Origin: an uncultured Roseicyclus sp.
GTDB taxonomy: Bacteria > Pseudomonadota > Alphaproteobacteria > Rhodobacterales > Rhodobacteraceae
Direction of reading: 5' to 3'
DNA: 64,000 nt
NCBI GenBank assembly: GCA_947500415.1
Contig: CANMRT010000001.1
Location: 522,982 to 586,981, forward strand
Shown: in pieces, positions 18,026-25,174 of the stretch
Layout: each line of letters begins with the position of its first letter
How positions within the stretch are numbered: position 1 is the first letter of the stretch
The notes under the pieces: generated by a model
What the model was told of the DNA's origin: nothing
The model's input: only the letters and a program-made list of their open reading frames with translations
The model's database searches: none
Position numbers and translations under genes: made by a program

Positions 18026-18662
18026 AAAGCTGCTTCGCCTCTTCCAGCGTGTCGAACGTGTGCAGCTTCCCGTCCTGAAGGACGGCTGCACGCCGCGCGA
18101 ATTTCTCAAGCGTTTGGGCCTGGTGCGACACGATGATCACGGTCGCATGCTTCAGCCGTTCCGCCAAAATGTTTCCTGCGCGCCGGTTGAACTCGGCGTC
18201 TGTGGATGCGGGCATTCCCTCGTCAATGAGATAGATATCAAACTCCAGCGCCAAAAGGAGCGAGAAGTTGAAACGCGCCTTCATGCCCGACGAATAGGTC
18301 CCCACGGGCATGTCGAAGTATTCCTCGATCCCGCACACCCAGCGGCAAAAGGCCTCCACATAGTCGGGGTCCAGCCCGTAAAGCTGCGCGATGTAGCGAC
18401 AGTTTTCCATGGCCGAGAGTTTGCTGACCAGCCCACCCATGAACCCCAGCGGGAACGAGATCCGCGCGTTGCGCGTGATCGTGCCCTCGTCAGGCTTCTC
18501 AAGGCCGCACATCATTCGGATCAGGGTTGTCTTACCGGTCCCGTTCGGGGCCAGGATGCCCATCGAGTAGCCGATATCGACGCGAAAAGACGCACGGTCG
18601 AGGATCACCTTTCGGCGCTCACCGGTCCAGAAGGATTTCGAAACCCCTGAAAACTCCAACAT
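18003..18662 (-). CDS. kpsT: Capsule polysaccharide export ATP-binding protein KpsT
   Basis: A 219-residue ABC ATPase, the same length as E. coli KpsT. Walker A is LAPNGTGKTT (37-46), the signature is TYSSGMKARFNFSLLLA and Walker B ends IYLIDE. The ATG at 18662 (MLEFSGVSKSF) matches the family start MIEF..VSKSF; the ATG at 18701 would add 13 residues not seen in the family. It would energise export of capsular polysaccharide with KpsM and KpsE. First gene of kpsT-kpsE-kdsA-mscS. Confidence 0.9.
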   Translation of the reverse strand: MLEFSGVSKSFWTGERRKVILDRASFRVDIGYSMGILAPNGTGKTTLIRMMCGLEKPDEGTITRNARISFPLGFMGGLVSKLSAMENCRYIAQLYGLDPDYVEAFCRWVCGIEEYFDMPVGTYSSGMKARFNFSLLLALEFDIYLIDEGMPASTDAEFNRRAGNILAERLKHATVIIVSHQAQTLEKFARRAAVLQDGKLHTFDTLEEAKQLYDYQTQS

Positions 18663-18827
18663 GCGTCTGCCGCCCAAAATATGCCTACAGGTGCGCGCCA
18701 TCTTAGATGCGGCGTGTCACCATATTGGAAACATACATCCCCTTTAGGGCAGCATTATGTCGCAAATGCCGCCCATTTCACAGGGAATTTTCCATCAATT
18801 GTCGCAAGCCTCGGGGCGGCGCGCCCG

Positions 18828-20126
18828 TCACAGCTCCTGTTTTTGCACGCGAAACAGCTTGCCCGAGATGATGGAGACGACCGCCGCCCCGAACGAGAAC
18901 AGCGCACCCATCTTCGCCGCATCCTGTATCGGACCCGGATCAAACGCGACCGAGGCCACGAAAAGCGACACGGTAAAGCCAATGGCCGCGACAAAGCCGA
19001 TCACAATCAGATCGATCAGCCTCATCCCTTGCGGCAATCCCAGCCGCAGGATTACCACCGCAACCCATCCAAACAGGAAGATGCCCACTGGCTTACCAAT
19101 CAACAGACCCGCAAGAACCAGCCACGTCGCGTCGCCCATGGCGCTGAAGGCCACGCCCGCGTTCATCAGACCGAAGAGGCCCAGAATAATTTCCACAGGG
19201 TATTTCAGCGCGTGCTCAATCTGGTTCAAAAGATCGTGCAAATGCTCTTCCGCGGCCGAGAATATGCCAAAGGCCCGGTCCGCATGGGGGATCGTTGGCA
19301 CAATCGGCAACAGCCCAAGCGCCGGGTGCAGGCCCGACATCATGAACCCGTACCAGCTTGCACAAGCCGCCAGCAGGTAGGGCCAGAACGACAGTTTCGT
19401 GCGCACCCAGGTCGACCGCCGGCGCACTTGGTCGCCCCGATCAAGGCGGCGTGGCAGCCAGTTGAACAGCACATAGACACCCACTGCCGCGAACAGCGAC
19501 AGCAGCAACCAGACCGGTGCCAGATCACCAGACGGGTAGAAAATCGCAAGGATCAGCAGGCCAGCAGCATCATCGGCAATCGCCAACAAAAGCAAGAACC
19601 GCACCGCCGGATGGCCTGCGCCAAACACCAGTCGCCCAACCAAATAGGAAAATGCGATGTCCGTCGCCGTCGGAATGGCCCACCCATTTGCCACCGCGTC
19701 ATAGGTGTCAGAGCCAAGGAAATAAGCGATGCCAAGGTACACGGCGATGGGTCCGAACATGCCGCCTGCCGTCGCAACCAAAGGCGTTGCCGCCTTCTTG
19801 CCGCGCAAGCTGCCGTTTTTCAGGATCACTGCCTCCCACACCTCTTTCGCGGCGATGGCGAAGAACAGCGCCATCAACACATCATTCACGAGGTAGTGCA
19901 GCGTCAGATCGCGCACGACATGGCCGTGGCCGTCATCGTGCAGATGCCCAATCGGGGCGTCGTGCCAGATCACGAATTCAACGAAATCGTGGTAAAGGTC
20001 TGCCCAATAGTGGCTGTTGCCCGCAACCGGCGCGATGAAGTCCAGATTGGCCCAGATCAAAGCAATGATCGCGCCACTGATCAGCAGCAGCGAATAGCCG
20101 GTGATGAAATTCCAAACGCGGTACAT
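18828..20126 (-). CDS. nhaA: Na+/H+ antiporter NhaA
   Basis: A 432-residue antiporter that expels Na+ in exchange for H+, important for salt and alkaline pH tolerance. The paired aspartates of the ion site are seen in LLLAIADDAAGLLI, and AYFLGSDTYDAVANGWAIPTATDIAF (partly quoted: WAIPTATDIAF) is the NhaA TM4 unwound region. The ATG at 20126 is chosen because GGGAGGG precedes it; upstream ATG 20165 lies within a hairpin. A His/Asp-rich periplasmic loop (VIWHDAPIGHLHDDGHGH) near residue 55-75 is an unusual insertion that may bind metal or sense pH. The leader carries an RBS-sequestering fold. Confidence 0.93.
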   Translation of the reverse strand: MYRVWNFITGYSLLLISGAIIALIWANLDFIAPVAGNSHYWADLYHDFVEFVIWHDAPIGHLHDDGHGHVVRDLTLHYLVNDVLMALFFAIAAKEVWEAVILKNGSLRGKKAATPLVATAGGMFGPIAVYLGIAYFLGSDTYDAVANGWAIPTATDIAFSYLVGRLVFGAGHPAVRFLLLLAIADDAAGLLILAIFYPSGDLAPVWLLLSLFAAVGVYVLFNWLPRRLDRGDQVRRRSTWVRTKLSFWPYLLAACASWYGFMMSGLHPALGLLPIVPTIPHADRAFGIFSAAEEHLHDLLNQIEHALKYPVEIILGLFGLMNAGVAFSAMGDATWLVLAGLLIGKPVGIFLFGWVAVVILRLGLPQGMRLIDLIVIGFVAAIGFTVSLFVASVAFDPGPIQDAAKMGALFSFGAAVVSIISGKLFRVQKQEL

Positions 20127-20131
20127 GCCGT

Positions 20132-20176
20132 CCCTCCCGCTTATCGTTTTTGGGTGATTACCCAAACACAGGAGGG
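20132..20176 (-). promoter_or_regulatory. nhaA 5' leader with RBS-sequestering stem
   Basis: On the minus strand CCCTCC (complement of 20171-20176) can pair with the nhaA Shine-Dalgarno GGGAGG (20132-20137), enclosing a perfect hairpin TTTGGGT-AATC-ACCCAAA (20149-20166). The fold would hide the ribosome-binding site, so nhaA translation may be controlled by ion, pH or temperature. Structured nhaA leaders (nhaA-I and nhaA-II motifs, linked to Li+/Na+ sensing) are known; whether this belongs to either class is not determined here. Confidence 0.45.
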
Positions 20177-20258
20177 GCGTCCATGGCTCAAGCGATCACT
20201 TCGCCGACTATACGCGGAAAGCTTGCACTCAAAAGGGTTAATCAGCGCTCTGGCCGTG

Positions 20259-21302
20259 TCAGGCGACCATGCCCCACACCAGGCCAGCCGCAATCGCCCC
20301 GACCAGCGCCAGCGCCAAATACGCCACGAAGACCCGCGGCTTCACCAGCGCATAAACCGCCACGGCCGCTGGAATGCAGCTGACACCACCGGCAATCACG
20401 AAAGCCATCGCTGCGCCTTGGCTCATGCCCTGTTCCAGCATCCCGCTGATCAGCGGCACGGCAGCATATCCGTTCAGGTAAGCCGGTGCGCCCACCAGCG
20501 CGCCAATGATGATCGGGCCAACACCATCGCCACCGACAACCTGGACGATCAAATCCGCAGGCACATAACCGATCAGCAGCGCCTGCAACAGGTATGCCAG
20601 CGCAAGCCACTTCCCTAGGAAGATCAGATTGTCCATCGACGCGCGTCCAAAGATACGCCGCCGCTCGCCCTCTTGCCAGAACCGCCAGTTCAACTTCAGC
20701 TTCTTGGCACTACAACATCCACCCACCGCAGGCTGCGCCCTCAGCGGGTCCGCGAAAACGGGCGTAGTGGCAAACATTTTCACGGTGAGGCCGCCTGCAA
20801 CGCCCAACGCTATGGCGGCTACGGTCTTGGCTACAGCGAACTCAAAGCTGATCCCACCGGCTGTGATCGCAAACATCGCGGGGTCCATCAGGGGCGAGGC
20901 CAGCCAGAAGGCCATCACAGCGCTCAGCGGCGCACCGGCGGCCAGTAAAGCGGCGACAAAGGGGATCACTTCACACGAACAGAAGGGAGACAGGCCACCG
21001 GCCAATGCGCCGACGACGATCATCCGCGTCTCTCGTCCCACGAAAGCGCCGTCCAGCAACCTTTCCGAGCCTGTGGCCTTCATGAATCCAATCGCGAAGA
21101 CCGCGAAGAGGATGAAGGGCAGGGTGCTCGTCCAATGCTCAAACGTTTCTTCCAACGTCGGCACCACGGCGGGCCGATCGAAAATCGCCAGCACAGCGAC
21201 GATGGCGATGAAGGTCAGCACGACCTTGTCCATACGCGCCCAAAGGTCAGGGATCAGGCGGGGGGTGACGGTCTGGTCAGCCATGTCCGTGGTGCTTTCC
21301 AT
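20259..21302 (-). CDS. Permease of the ArsP/DUF318 family (metal or metalloid efflux)
   Basis: A 347-residue membrane protein with about eight to ten hydrophobic segments in two repeats. The first repeat has LSPFCSCEVIPFVAALLAAG, the Cys-x-Cys motif of the ArsP_1 permease family; a GGCCSAKK cysteine cluster lies in the central loop, and the second repeat has GALVGAPAYLNGYAAVPL. Such permeases export methylated arsenicals or have been linked to Cu/Zn efflux. The start at 21302 overlaps the arsR end by 26 bases; an alternative ATG at 21284 is possible. Paired with an ArsR repressor, so metal-induced expression is likely. Confidence 0.8.
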   Translation of the reverse strand: MESTTDMADQTVTPRLIPDLWARMDKVVLTFIAIVAVLAIFDRPAVVPTLEETFEHWTSTLPFILFAVFAIGFMKATGSERLLDGAFVGRETRMIVVGALAGGLSPFCSCEVIPFVAALLAAGAPLSAVMAFWLASPLMDPAMFAITAGGISFEFAVAKTVAAIALGVAGGLTVKMFATTPVFADPLRAQPAVGGCCSAKKLKLNWRFWQEGERRRIFGRASMDNLIFLGKWLALAYLLQALLIGYVPADLIVQVVGGDGVGPIIIGALVGAPAYLNGYAAVPLISGMLEQGMSQGAAMAFVIAGGVSCIPAAVAVYALVKPRVFVAYLALALVGAIAAGLVWGMVA

Positions 21303-21645
21303 TTGCGTCCTGATCCGCGCAGCATTCCGCCAGCATGAAATTTGACAGATCCGCGATGAATTCGTGGTTTGCGTGGCAAATCATCCGCCGCCCGTCGCGA
21401 TCCTGGTAGATCAGGCCAGCGGCCTTCAGATGCTTGAGGTGATGCGTCAGGACGGAACCTGAGATGCCAACGGCTTCCCCCAAATCACCTGTGGCCATAC
21501 CGTCCGGCCCGGCACGCACAAGTCGCAAAACGATGGCCATCCGCGCCTCTGATCCGAGGGCCGCGAAAGCCGCCGACACGATGATCAGCTCCTCTTCCGG
21601 GCTCACGCCTCGGTCGTCTTGCTGTGCGTTAACTAGGTTTACCAT
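21277..21645 (-). CDS. ArsR family metal-responsive repressor
   Basis: A 122-residue winged-helix repressor. The DNA-binding region is GDLGEAVGISGSVLTHHLKH (about 54-74), followed by a beta wing (YQDRDGRRMICHAN). The C-terminus AECCADQ...HHGHG combines a vicinal Cys pair with a His-rich tail, a likely metal-sensing site. The ATG has no Shine-Dalgarno and abuts the operator at 21647-21672, so the mRNA may be leaderless. It overlaps and is probably co-transcribed with the permease. Confidence 0.87.
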   Translation of the reverse strand: MVNLVNAQQDDRGVSPEEELIIVSAAFAALGSEARMAIVLRLVRAGPDGMATGDLGEAVGISGSVLTHHLKHLKAAGLIYQDRDGRRMICHANHEFIADLSNFMLAECCADQDANGKHHGHG

Positions 21646-21646
21646 G

Positions 21647-21672
21647 TTTCTACTATTCTAGAAATGTAGAAA
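21647..21672. promoter_or_regulatory. Inverted-repeat operator/promoter of the arsR-permease operon
   Basis: TTTCTAC and GTAGAAA form perfect arms around a 12-base centre that contains TTCTAGAA, itself a palindrome. The repeat starts one base upstream of the arsR ATG. On the minus strand TTGCAT and AATAGT (or TAGAAT) could serve as -35 and -10 boxes, which would put the start of transcription at the start codon. ArsR proteins bind such repeats over their own promoter. Confidence 0.6.
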
Positions 21673-21720
21673 TAATGCAAGTCCCTTGTTTTGTGGGTGG
21701 TTAAGCGTATTTCCAACGTC

Positions 21721-22317
21721 ATGAACGATCTGATCACGCGTGCACAAGACCTTAAATCCTGCCGCATCTGCGCCGACAGATTCGCCGCGACCCACACCGC
21801 GCATGAGCCTCGCCCCGTCGCATGGTTCGCCCCCGGCGCCCGCATTCTGATAGCGGGACAAGCACCGGGAATGAAGGTCCACCACTCCGGCAAACCCTTC
21901 ACCGACCCCTCCGGCGACCGCCTCCGCGATTGGATGGGTGTGGATGAGGACACGTTCTACGACCGCGCCCGTGTCGCCATCCTGCCCATGGCCTTCTGCT
22001 TCCCGGGATACGATGCCAAAGGCTCCGACCTTCCACCGCCCAAAATCTGCGCCGAAACCTGGCGCGCGCCACTGCTGGAGGCTCTAGGCGACGTCCGCCT
22101 CACCCTCCTGATCGGCACATACGCGCAAAAGTATCACCTCGGCGGCCGCGAAAGCGTCACCGCCCGCGTCCAGGCCTGGCGCGACCACGCGCCCGCCGTC
22201 TTTCCCTTGCCTCACCCCTCCTGGCGCAATACCGCGTGGCTGAAGAAAAACCCGTGGTTCGAGGCCGAGCTTCTGCCCGTCCTCCGCGCCCGCATATCTG
22301 AGGTTCTCTCCCCATGA
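21721..22317 (+). CDS. Uracil-DNA glycosylase family protein
   Basis: A 198-residue member of the COG1573 uracil-DNA glycosylase superfamily, which removes uracil from DNA. Motif 1 is GQAPGMKVHHSGKPFTDPSG and the C-terminal motif 2 is LPHPSWRN with the conserved His. A CRIC pair near residue 16-19 recalls the iron-sulfur cysteines of family 4 enzymes, but the other two cysteines are not in the expected places, so a cluster is uncertain. ATG 21721 is used; TTG 21691 would extend it. The stop overlaps the next start (ATGA). Confidence 0.8.
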   Translation: MNDLITRAQDLKSCRICADRFAATHTAHEPRPVAWFAPGARILIAGQAPGMKVHHSGKPFTDPSGDRLRDWMGVDEDTFYDRARVAILPMAFCFPGYDAKGSDLPPPKICAETWRAPLLEALGDVRLTLLIGTYAQKYHLGGRESVTARVQAWRDHAPAVFPLPHPSWRNTAWLKKNPWFEAELLPVLRARISEVLSP

Positions 22318-23087
22318 CCCCGCTCGACGACGCCTTCGCCGCGATGGAGGCCGCACCCAACGACGACGCCGCGCGCCTCGCCTGGTTCGACCGCCTCGCG
22401 GGCTCCGAGCTGGTCCTGTTGCTGGAGGAAGAGGCGCAAGGTGACCGCATCAAGCCGCAGATTTTCAACGTCGAAGGTGCCGATCTGGTGCTTGCCTTCG
22501 ACCGCGACGAACGGCTTTCGGCCTTCGCCGGCGGCCAAGCGCCCTACGCTGCCATGTCAGGGCGAACGCTCGCCGCTATGCTGTCAGACGCAGGCCTGGG
22601 CCTCGCCGTCAACTTGGGCGCGCCGTCCGAGACCGTGTTAGAAACCGACGCCATGGCGTGGCTGTCCGGGGTTCTCTCCGAAAAGCCAGCCGAAGTCGAA
22701 GACCAACCCGAAGAGGTCCGCCCCCCCGCCGATCTGCCCCAAGCCCTTCTATCGGCGCTCGACATGCGGCTGGCCTCTGCCACCGGTCGCGCCGCATCAG
22801 CCTACCTTGTGGCCACCACCTTCGCTGACAACCGCCAAAGCCACCTGCTCGCCTTCATCGACCCCGCCCCCGGCGCGGAAGGGGCCTTGGCGCAGCTGGT
22901 CGGCGAAGCGCTGACGTTCTCGGGGCTTGAGGCCGCATCTCTCGACGTCGGCTTCTTCCGCGCGAGCGATCCCTTCTGCGCGCAACTGGCCCGTGTCGGT
23001 CTGCGATTTGATCTGCCGGAGCCCGAACAGGGCAAAGCGCCCACAGCCCCGGGCATGAACCCTGCAAGCCCACCAAAACTCCGTTAG
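22314..23087 (+). CDS. SseB family protein
   Basis: A 257-residue cytoplasmic protein. Residues 5-115 resemble the SseB N-terminal domain (SELVLLLEEE, FNVEGADLVLAFDRDERLSAFAG), and the second half contains a C-terminal SseB-like domain after a Pro/Glu linker. The molecular function of the family is not settled; E. coli SseB is linked to serine metabolism/sensitivity. It overlaps the upstream glycosylase by 4 bases and converges with the ghrA-like gene, also with a 4-base overlap. Confidence 0.75.
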   Translation: MTPLDDAFAAMEAAPNDDAARLAWFDRLAGSELVLLLEEEAQGDRIKPQIFNVEGADLVLAFDRDERLSAFAGGQAPYAAMSGRTLAAMLSDAGLGLAVNLGAPSETVLETDAMAWLSGVLSEKPAEVEDQPEEVRPPADLPQALLSALDMRLASATGRAASAYLVATTFADNRQSHLLAFIDPAPGAEGALAQLVGEALTFSGLEAASLDVGFFRASDPFCAQLARVGLRFDLPEPEQGKAPTAPGMNPASPPKLR

Positions 23088-24025
23088 TAGCCGAGTTCGC
23101 GATCCACGAGGTGCAGGAACGGCTCACCGGCTTCACCCCGGCGGATATTCTCAGCAATAACCTCCGACGCCGTATCCGCCCGCGTCTCAGACGCAATATG
23201 CGGCGTGACGGTCACTTTCGGATGGGCCCAATACGGATCGTCCTTCGGCAGCGGCTCCACTCGGAACACGTCCAGAGTCGCATGGCCAATTTGCCCGCTT
23301 TCCAACGCCTCCAAGAGCGCCGCGTCGTCAATCAACGGCCCGCGACCCGGATTGATGATTACCGCTCCCTCCGGCATCCGCGCCAACCTATCGGCATTGA
23401 ACAGGTCCGTCGTTGCAGGTGTATCCGGCAGCAGCAGTACAGCAATCTCACTCTGCGCCAGTGCTTGGTTCAGACCAGCCTTCCCAGCATGACAAGTCAC
23501 GCCTTCGATCTGCTTCTCTGACCGCGCCCATCCACTGACCTTGAAGCCGAGCCCAACCAGCGCCTGCACAACAGCAGTGCCCAAAGCACCTAGCCCAAAC
23601 ACCACCACGCTGCGATCCCGCGCCAACGGTGGCACAACACCGTTGCGCCACTCACCGTCCTGCCCGTGGATATGCGCGTCCATGCCAAGATGATGGCGCA
23701 TCACATGGCCGACGCACCATTCAACCATCCCATCGGTCAACCCGCTGTCGACCATCCGCGCGAGCGGCACGTTCAGGGTCTCATTGCCAACAACCTCTTC
23801 AACCCCGGCCCAGAGGTTCAGCACGGCTTTCAATCGCGTGAACGGCGTGAAATCCTGCACATCGGAATTCGGGGCATAGACGATGTAGTCAACGGTTTCG
23901 GGTGCGGCCTCCAACGTTAGCCCCGCATCTGATACGCCAGCCGCTGCCAACGCACGCCGCAACGGTGTCTCGTAGGTTTCCCAGCGCTCAGGCCGCGCGG
24001 CAAATAGGATCACGGGATCAGACAT
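23084..24025 (-). CDS. ghrA: Glyoxylate/hydroxypyruvate reductase A-like D-2-hydroxyacid dehydrogenase
   Basis: A 313-residue NAD(P)H-dependent reductase of the D-isomer-specific 2-hydroxyacid dehydrogenase family. The Rossmann motif is GLGALGTAV, followed by a Trp-Ala-Arg-Ser NADP-type loop (WARSEKQ). Catalytic residues are the Arg in INPGRGPLID, the Glu in FRVEPLP and the His in VTPHIAS. It would reduce glyoxylate or hydroxypyruvate. It starts 9 bases after the rodA stop and may share the tail of the mre/rod transcript. Confidence 0.87.
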   Translation of the reverse strand: MSDPVILFAARPERWETYETPLRRALAAAGVSDAGLTLEAAPETVDYIVYAPNSDVQDFTPFTRLKAVLNLWAGVEEVVGNETLNVPLARMVDSGLTDGMVEWCVGHVMRHHLGMDAHIHGQDGEWRNGVVPPLARDRSVVVFGLGALGTAVVQALVGLGFKVSGWARSEKQIEGVTCHAGKAGLNQALAQSEIAVLLLPDTPATTDLFNADRLARMPEGAVIINPGRGPLIDDAALLEALESGQIGHATLDVFRVEPLPKDDPYWAHPKVTVTPHIASETRADTASEVIAENIRRGEAGEPFLHLVDRELGY

Positions 24026-24034
24026 CGAATTTCC

Positions 24035-25174
24035 CTACCGCGCGCGGTGCACATGGGCCGATTGCACCAGCCCGAACCCCACCATCAAGACCAACATGGC
24101 TGACCCGCCATAGCTGACCAGTGGCAATGGAACACCAACGACCGGAACCAACCCCATGACCATCGCCATATTCACCGCAAAGTAGAGGAAAAAGGTCGTC
24201 GCCACGCCCACCACCATCAGCGACGCATAGCGATCCCGCGCCATCAGTGCGGTGGCGATGCAGAACACGAGGATCAGGACGTAGAGCAACAAAAGCGATG
24301 CCGCACCGACAAACCCGAACTCCTCTGCCAGCGTCGGGAATATGAAGTCGGTATGGCTTTCCGGCAGGAAGTCGCCCCGGATCTGCGTGCCCTGCATAAA
24401 CCCGCGCCCGGTCCATCCGCCTGATCCCAAAGCGATCTGGCTTTGCGTGATGTGATAGCCCTCTCCCAACGGATCGCGGGTGGGGTCAAGGAAGGTGTCG
24501 ATCCGCGAATATTGGTAATCCGCCAGCAGCGCCCAACTGGTGCCCCGGCTGGTGAATACGGCTGTGACCGTACCCACAGCCAGCCCGATCACGGTTGCGA
24601 AATACAGCCAATGGACCCCAGCCATGAAGATCACCGCGCCGCCGCCCATCAGCATCAGAAGCGACGTGCCAAGGTCAGGTTGGATGAAGGTCAGCGCAAC
24701 GGGAATGCCAATGATCAACAAGGGGATCGCCACGTACAGCGGGTTCGATACTTTCTCTAGATCGAGCCAATCGTAGTAGGCCGCCAGCATCATCACGACC
24801 GTGATCTTAGCCACCTCGGATGGCTGCAGCCGCATGAATCCCAGGTCGATCCAACGCTGTGCTCCGCCGAAAGTGGATCCGAAGAACTCCACATAAACCA
24901 GCAATAACAATGAGATGATATAGGCCAGAACTGACATGTTGCGCCAGAACCAGATCGGCACCAAAGCCACTATGATCATCGCTAGAAAGCCGATTGCGAA
25001 GCGCTGCATCTGGGTTTCGGCCCAGGGTGAGAATGATCCGCCGGCCACGGAATAGAGCATCAGGAAACCCACACAGGCGACGCTGACCAGCAACATCGCC
25101 AAGGCCCAGTTCAGGTGCAGGATTTTCTGCCAGCCCGTTGGTGTGGATTTGACGTTGTATTCGAGAAAGCTCAT
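24035..25174 (-). CDS. rodA: Rod shape-determining peptidoglycan polymerase RodA
   Basis: A 379-residue SEDS-family glycosyltransferase with about ten hydrophobic segments, polymerising lipid II during side-wall growth with PBP2. The SEDS loop contains FIQPDLGTSLLMLMGGG and the C-terminal region HTDFIFPTLAEEFGFVG plus GVPLPLVSYGGSAM, all diagnostic. The catalytic Asp lies in the periplasmic loop near WAL..YQYSRIDTFLDP. The start overlaps mrdA by 4 bases. Confidence 0.95.
   Translation of the reverse strand: MSFLEYNVKSTPTGWQKILHLNWALAMLLVSVACVGFLMLYSVAGGSFSPWAETQMQRFAIGFLAMIIVALVPIWFWRNMSVLAYIISLLLLVYVEFFGSTFGGAQRWIDLGFMRLQPSEVAKITVVMMLAAYYDWLDLEKVSNPLYVAIPLLIIGIPVALTFIQPDLGTSLLMLMGGGAVIFMAGVHWLYFATVIGLAVGTVTAVFTSRGTSWALLADYQYSRIDTFLDPTRDPLGEGYHITQSQIALGSGGWTGRGFMQGTQIRGDFLPESHTDFIFPTLAEEFGFVGAASLLLLYVLILVFCIATALMARDRYASLMVVGVATTFFLYFAVNMAMVMGLVPVVGVPLPLVSYGGSAMLVLMVGFGLVQSAHVHRAR

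Noticed and set aside
18681-20618. 645-residue plus-strand frame across nhaA and the permease
   Set aside because: It is antisense to two well-supported genes, is full of Arg, His and Gln, and has no domain.
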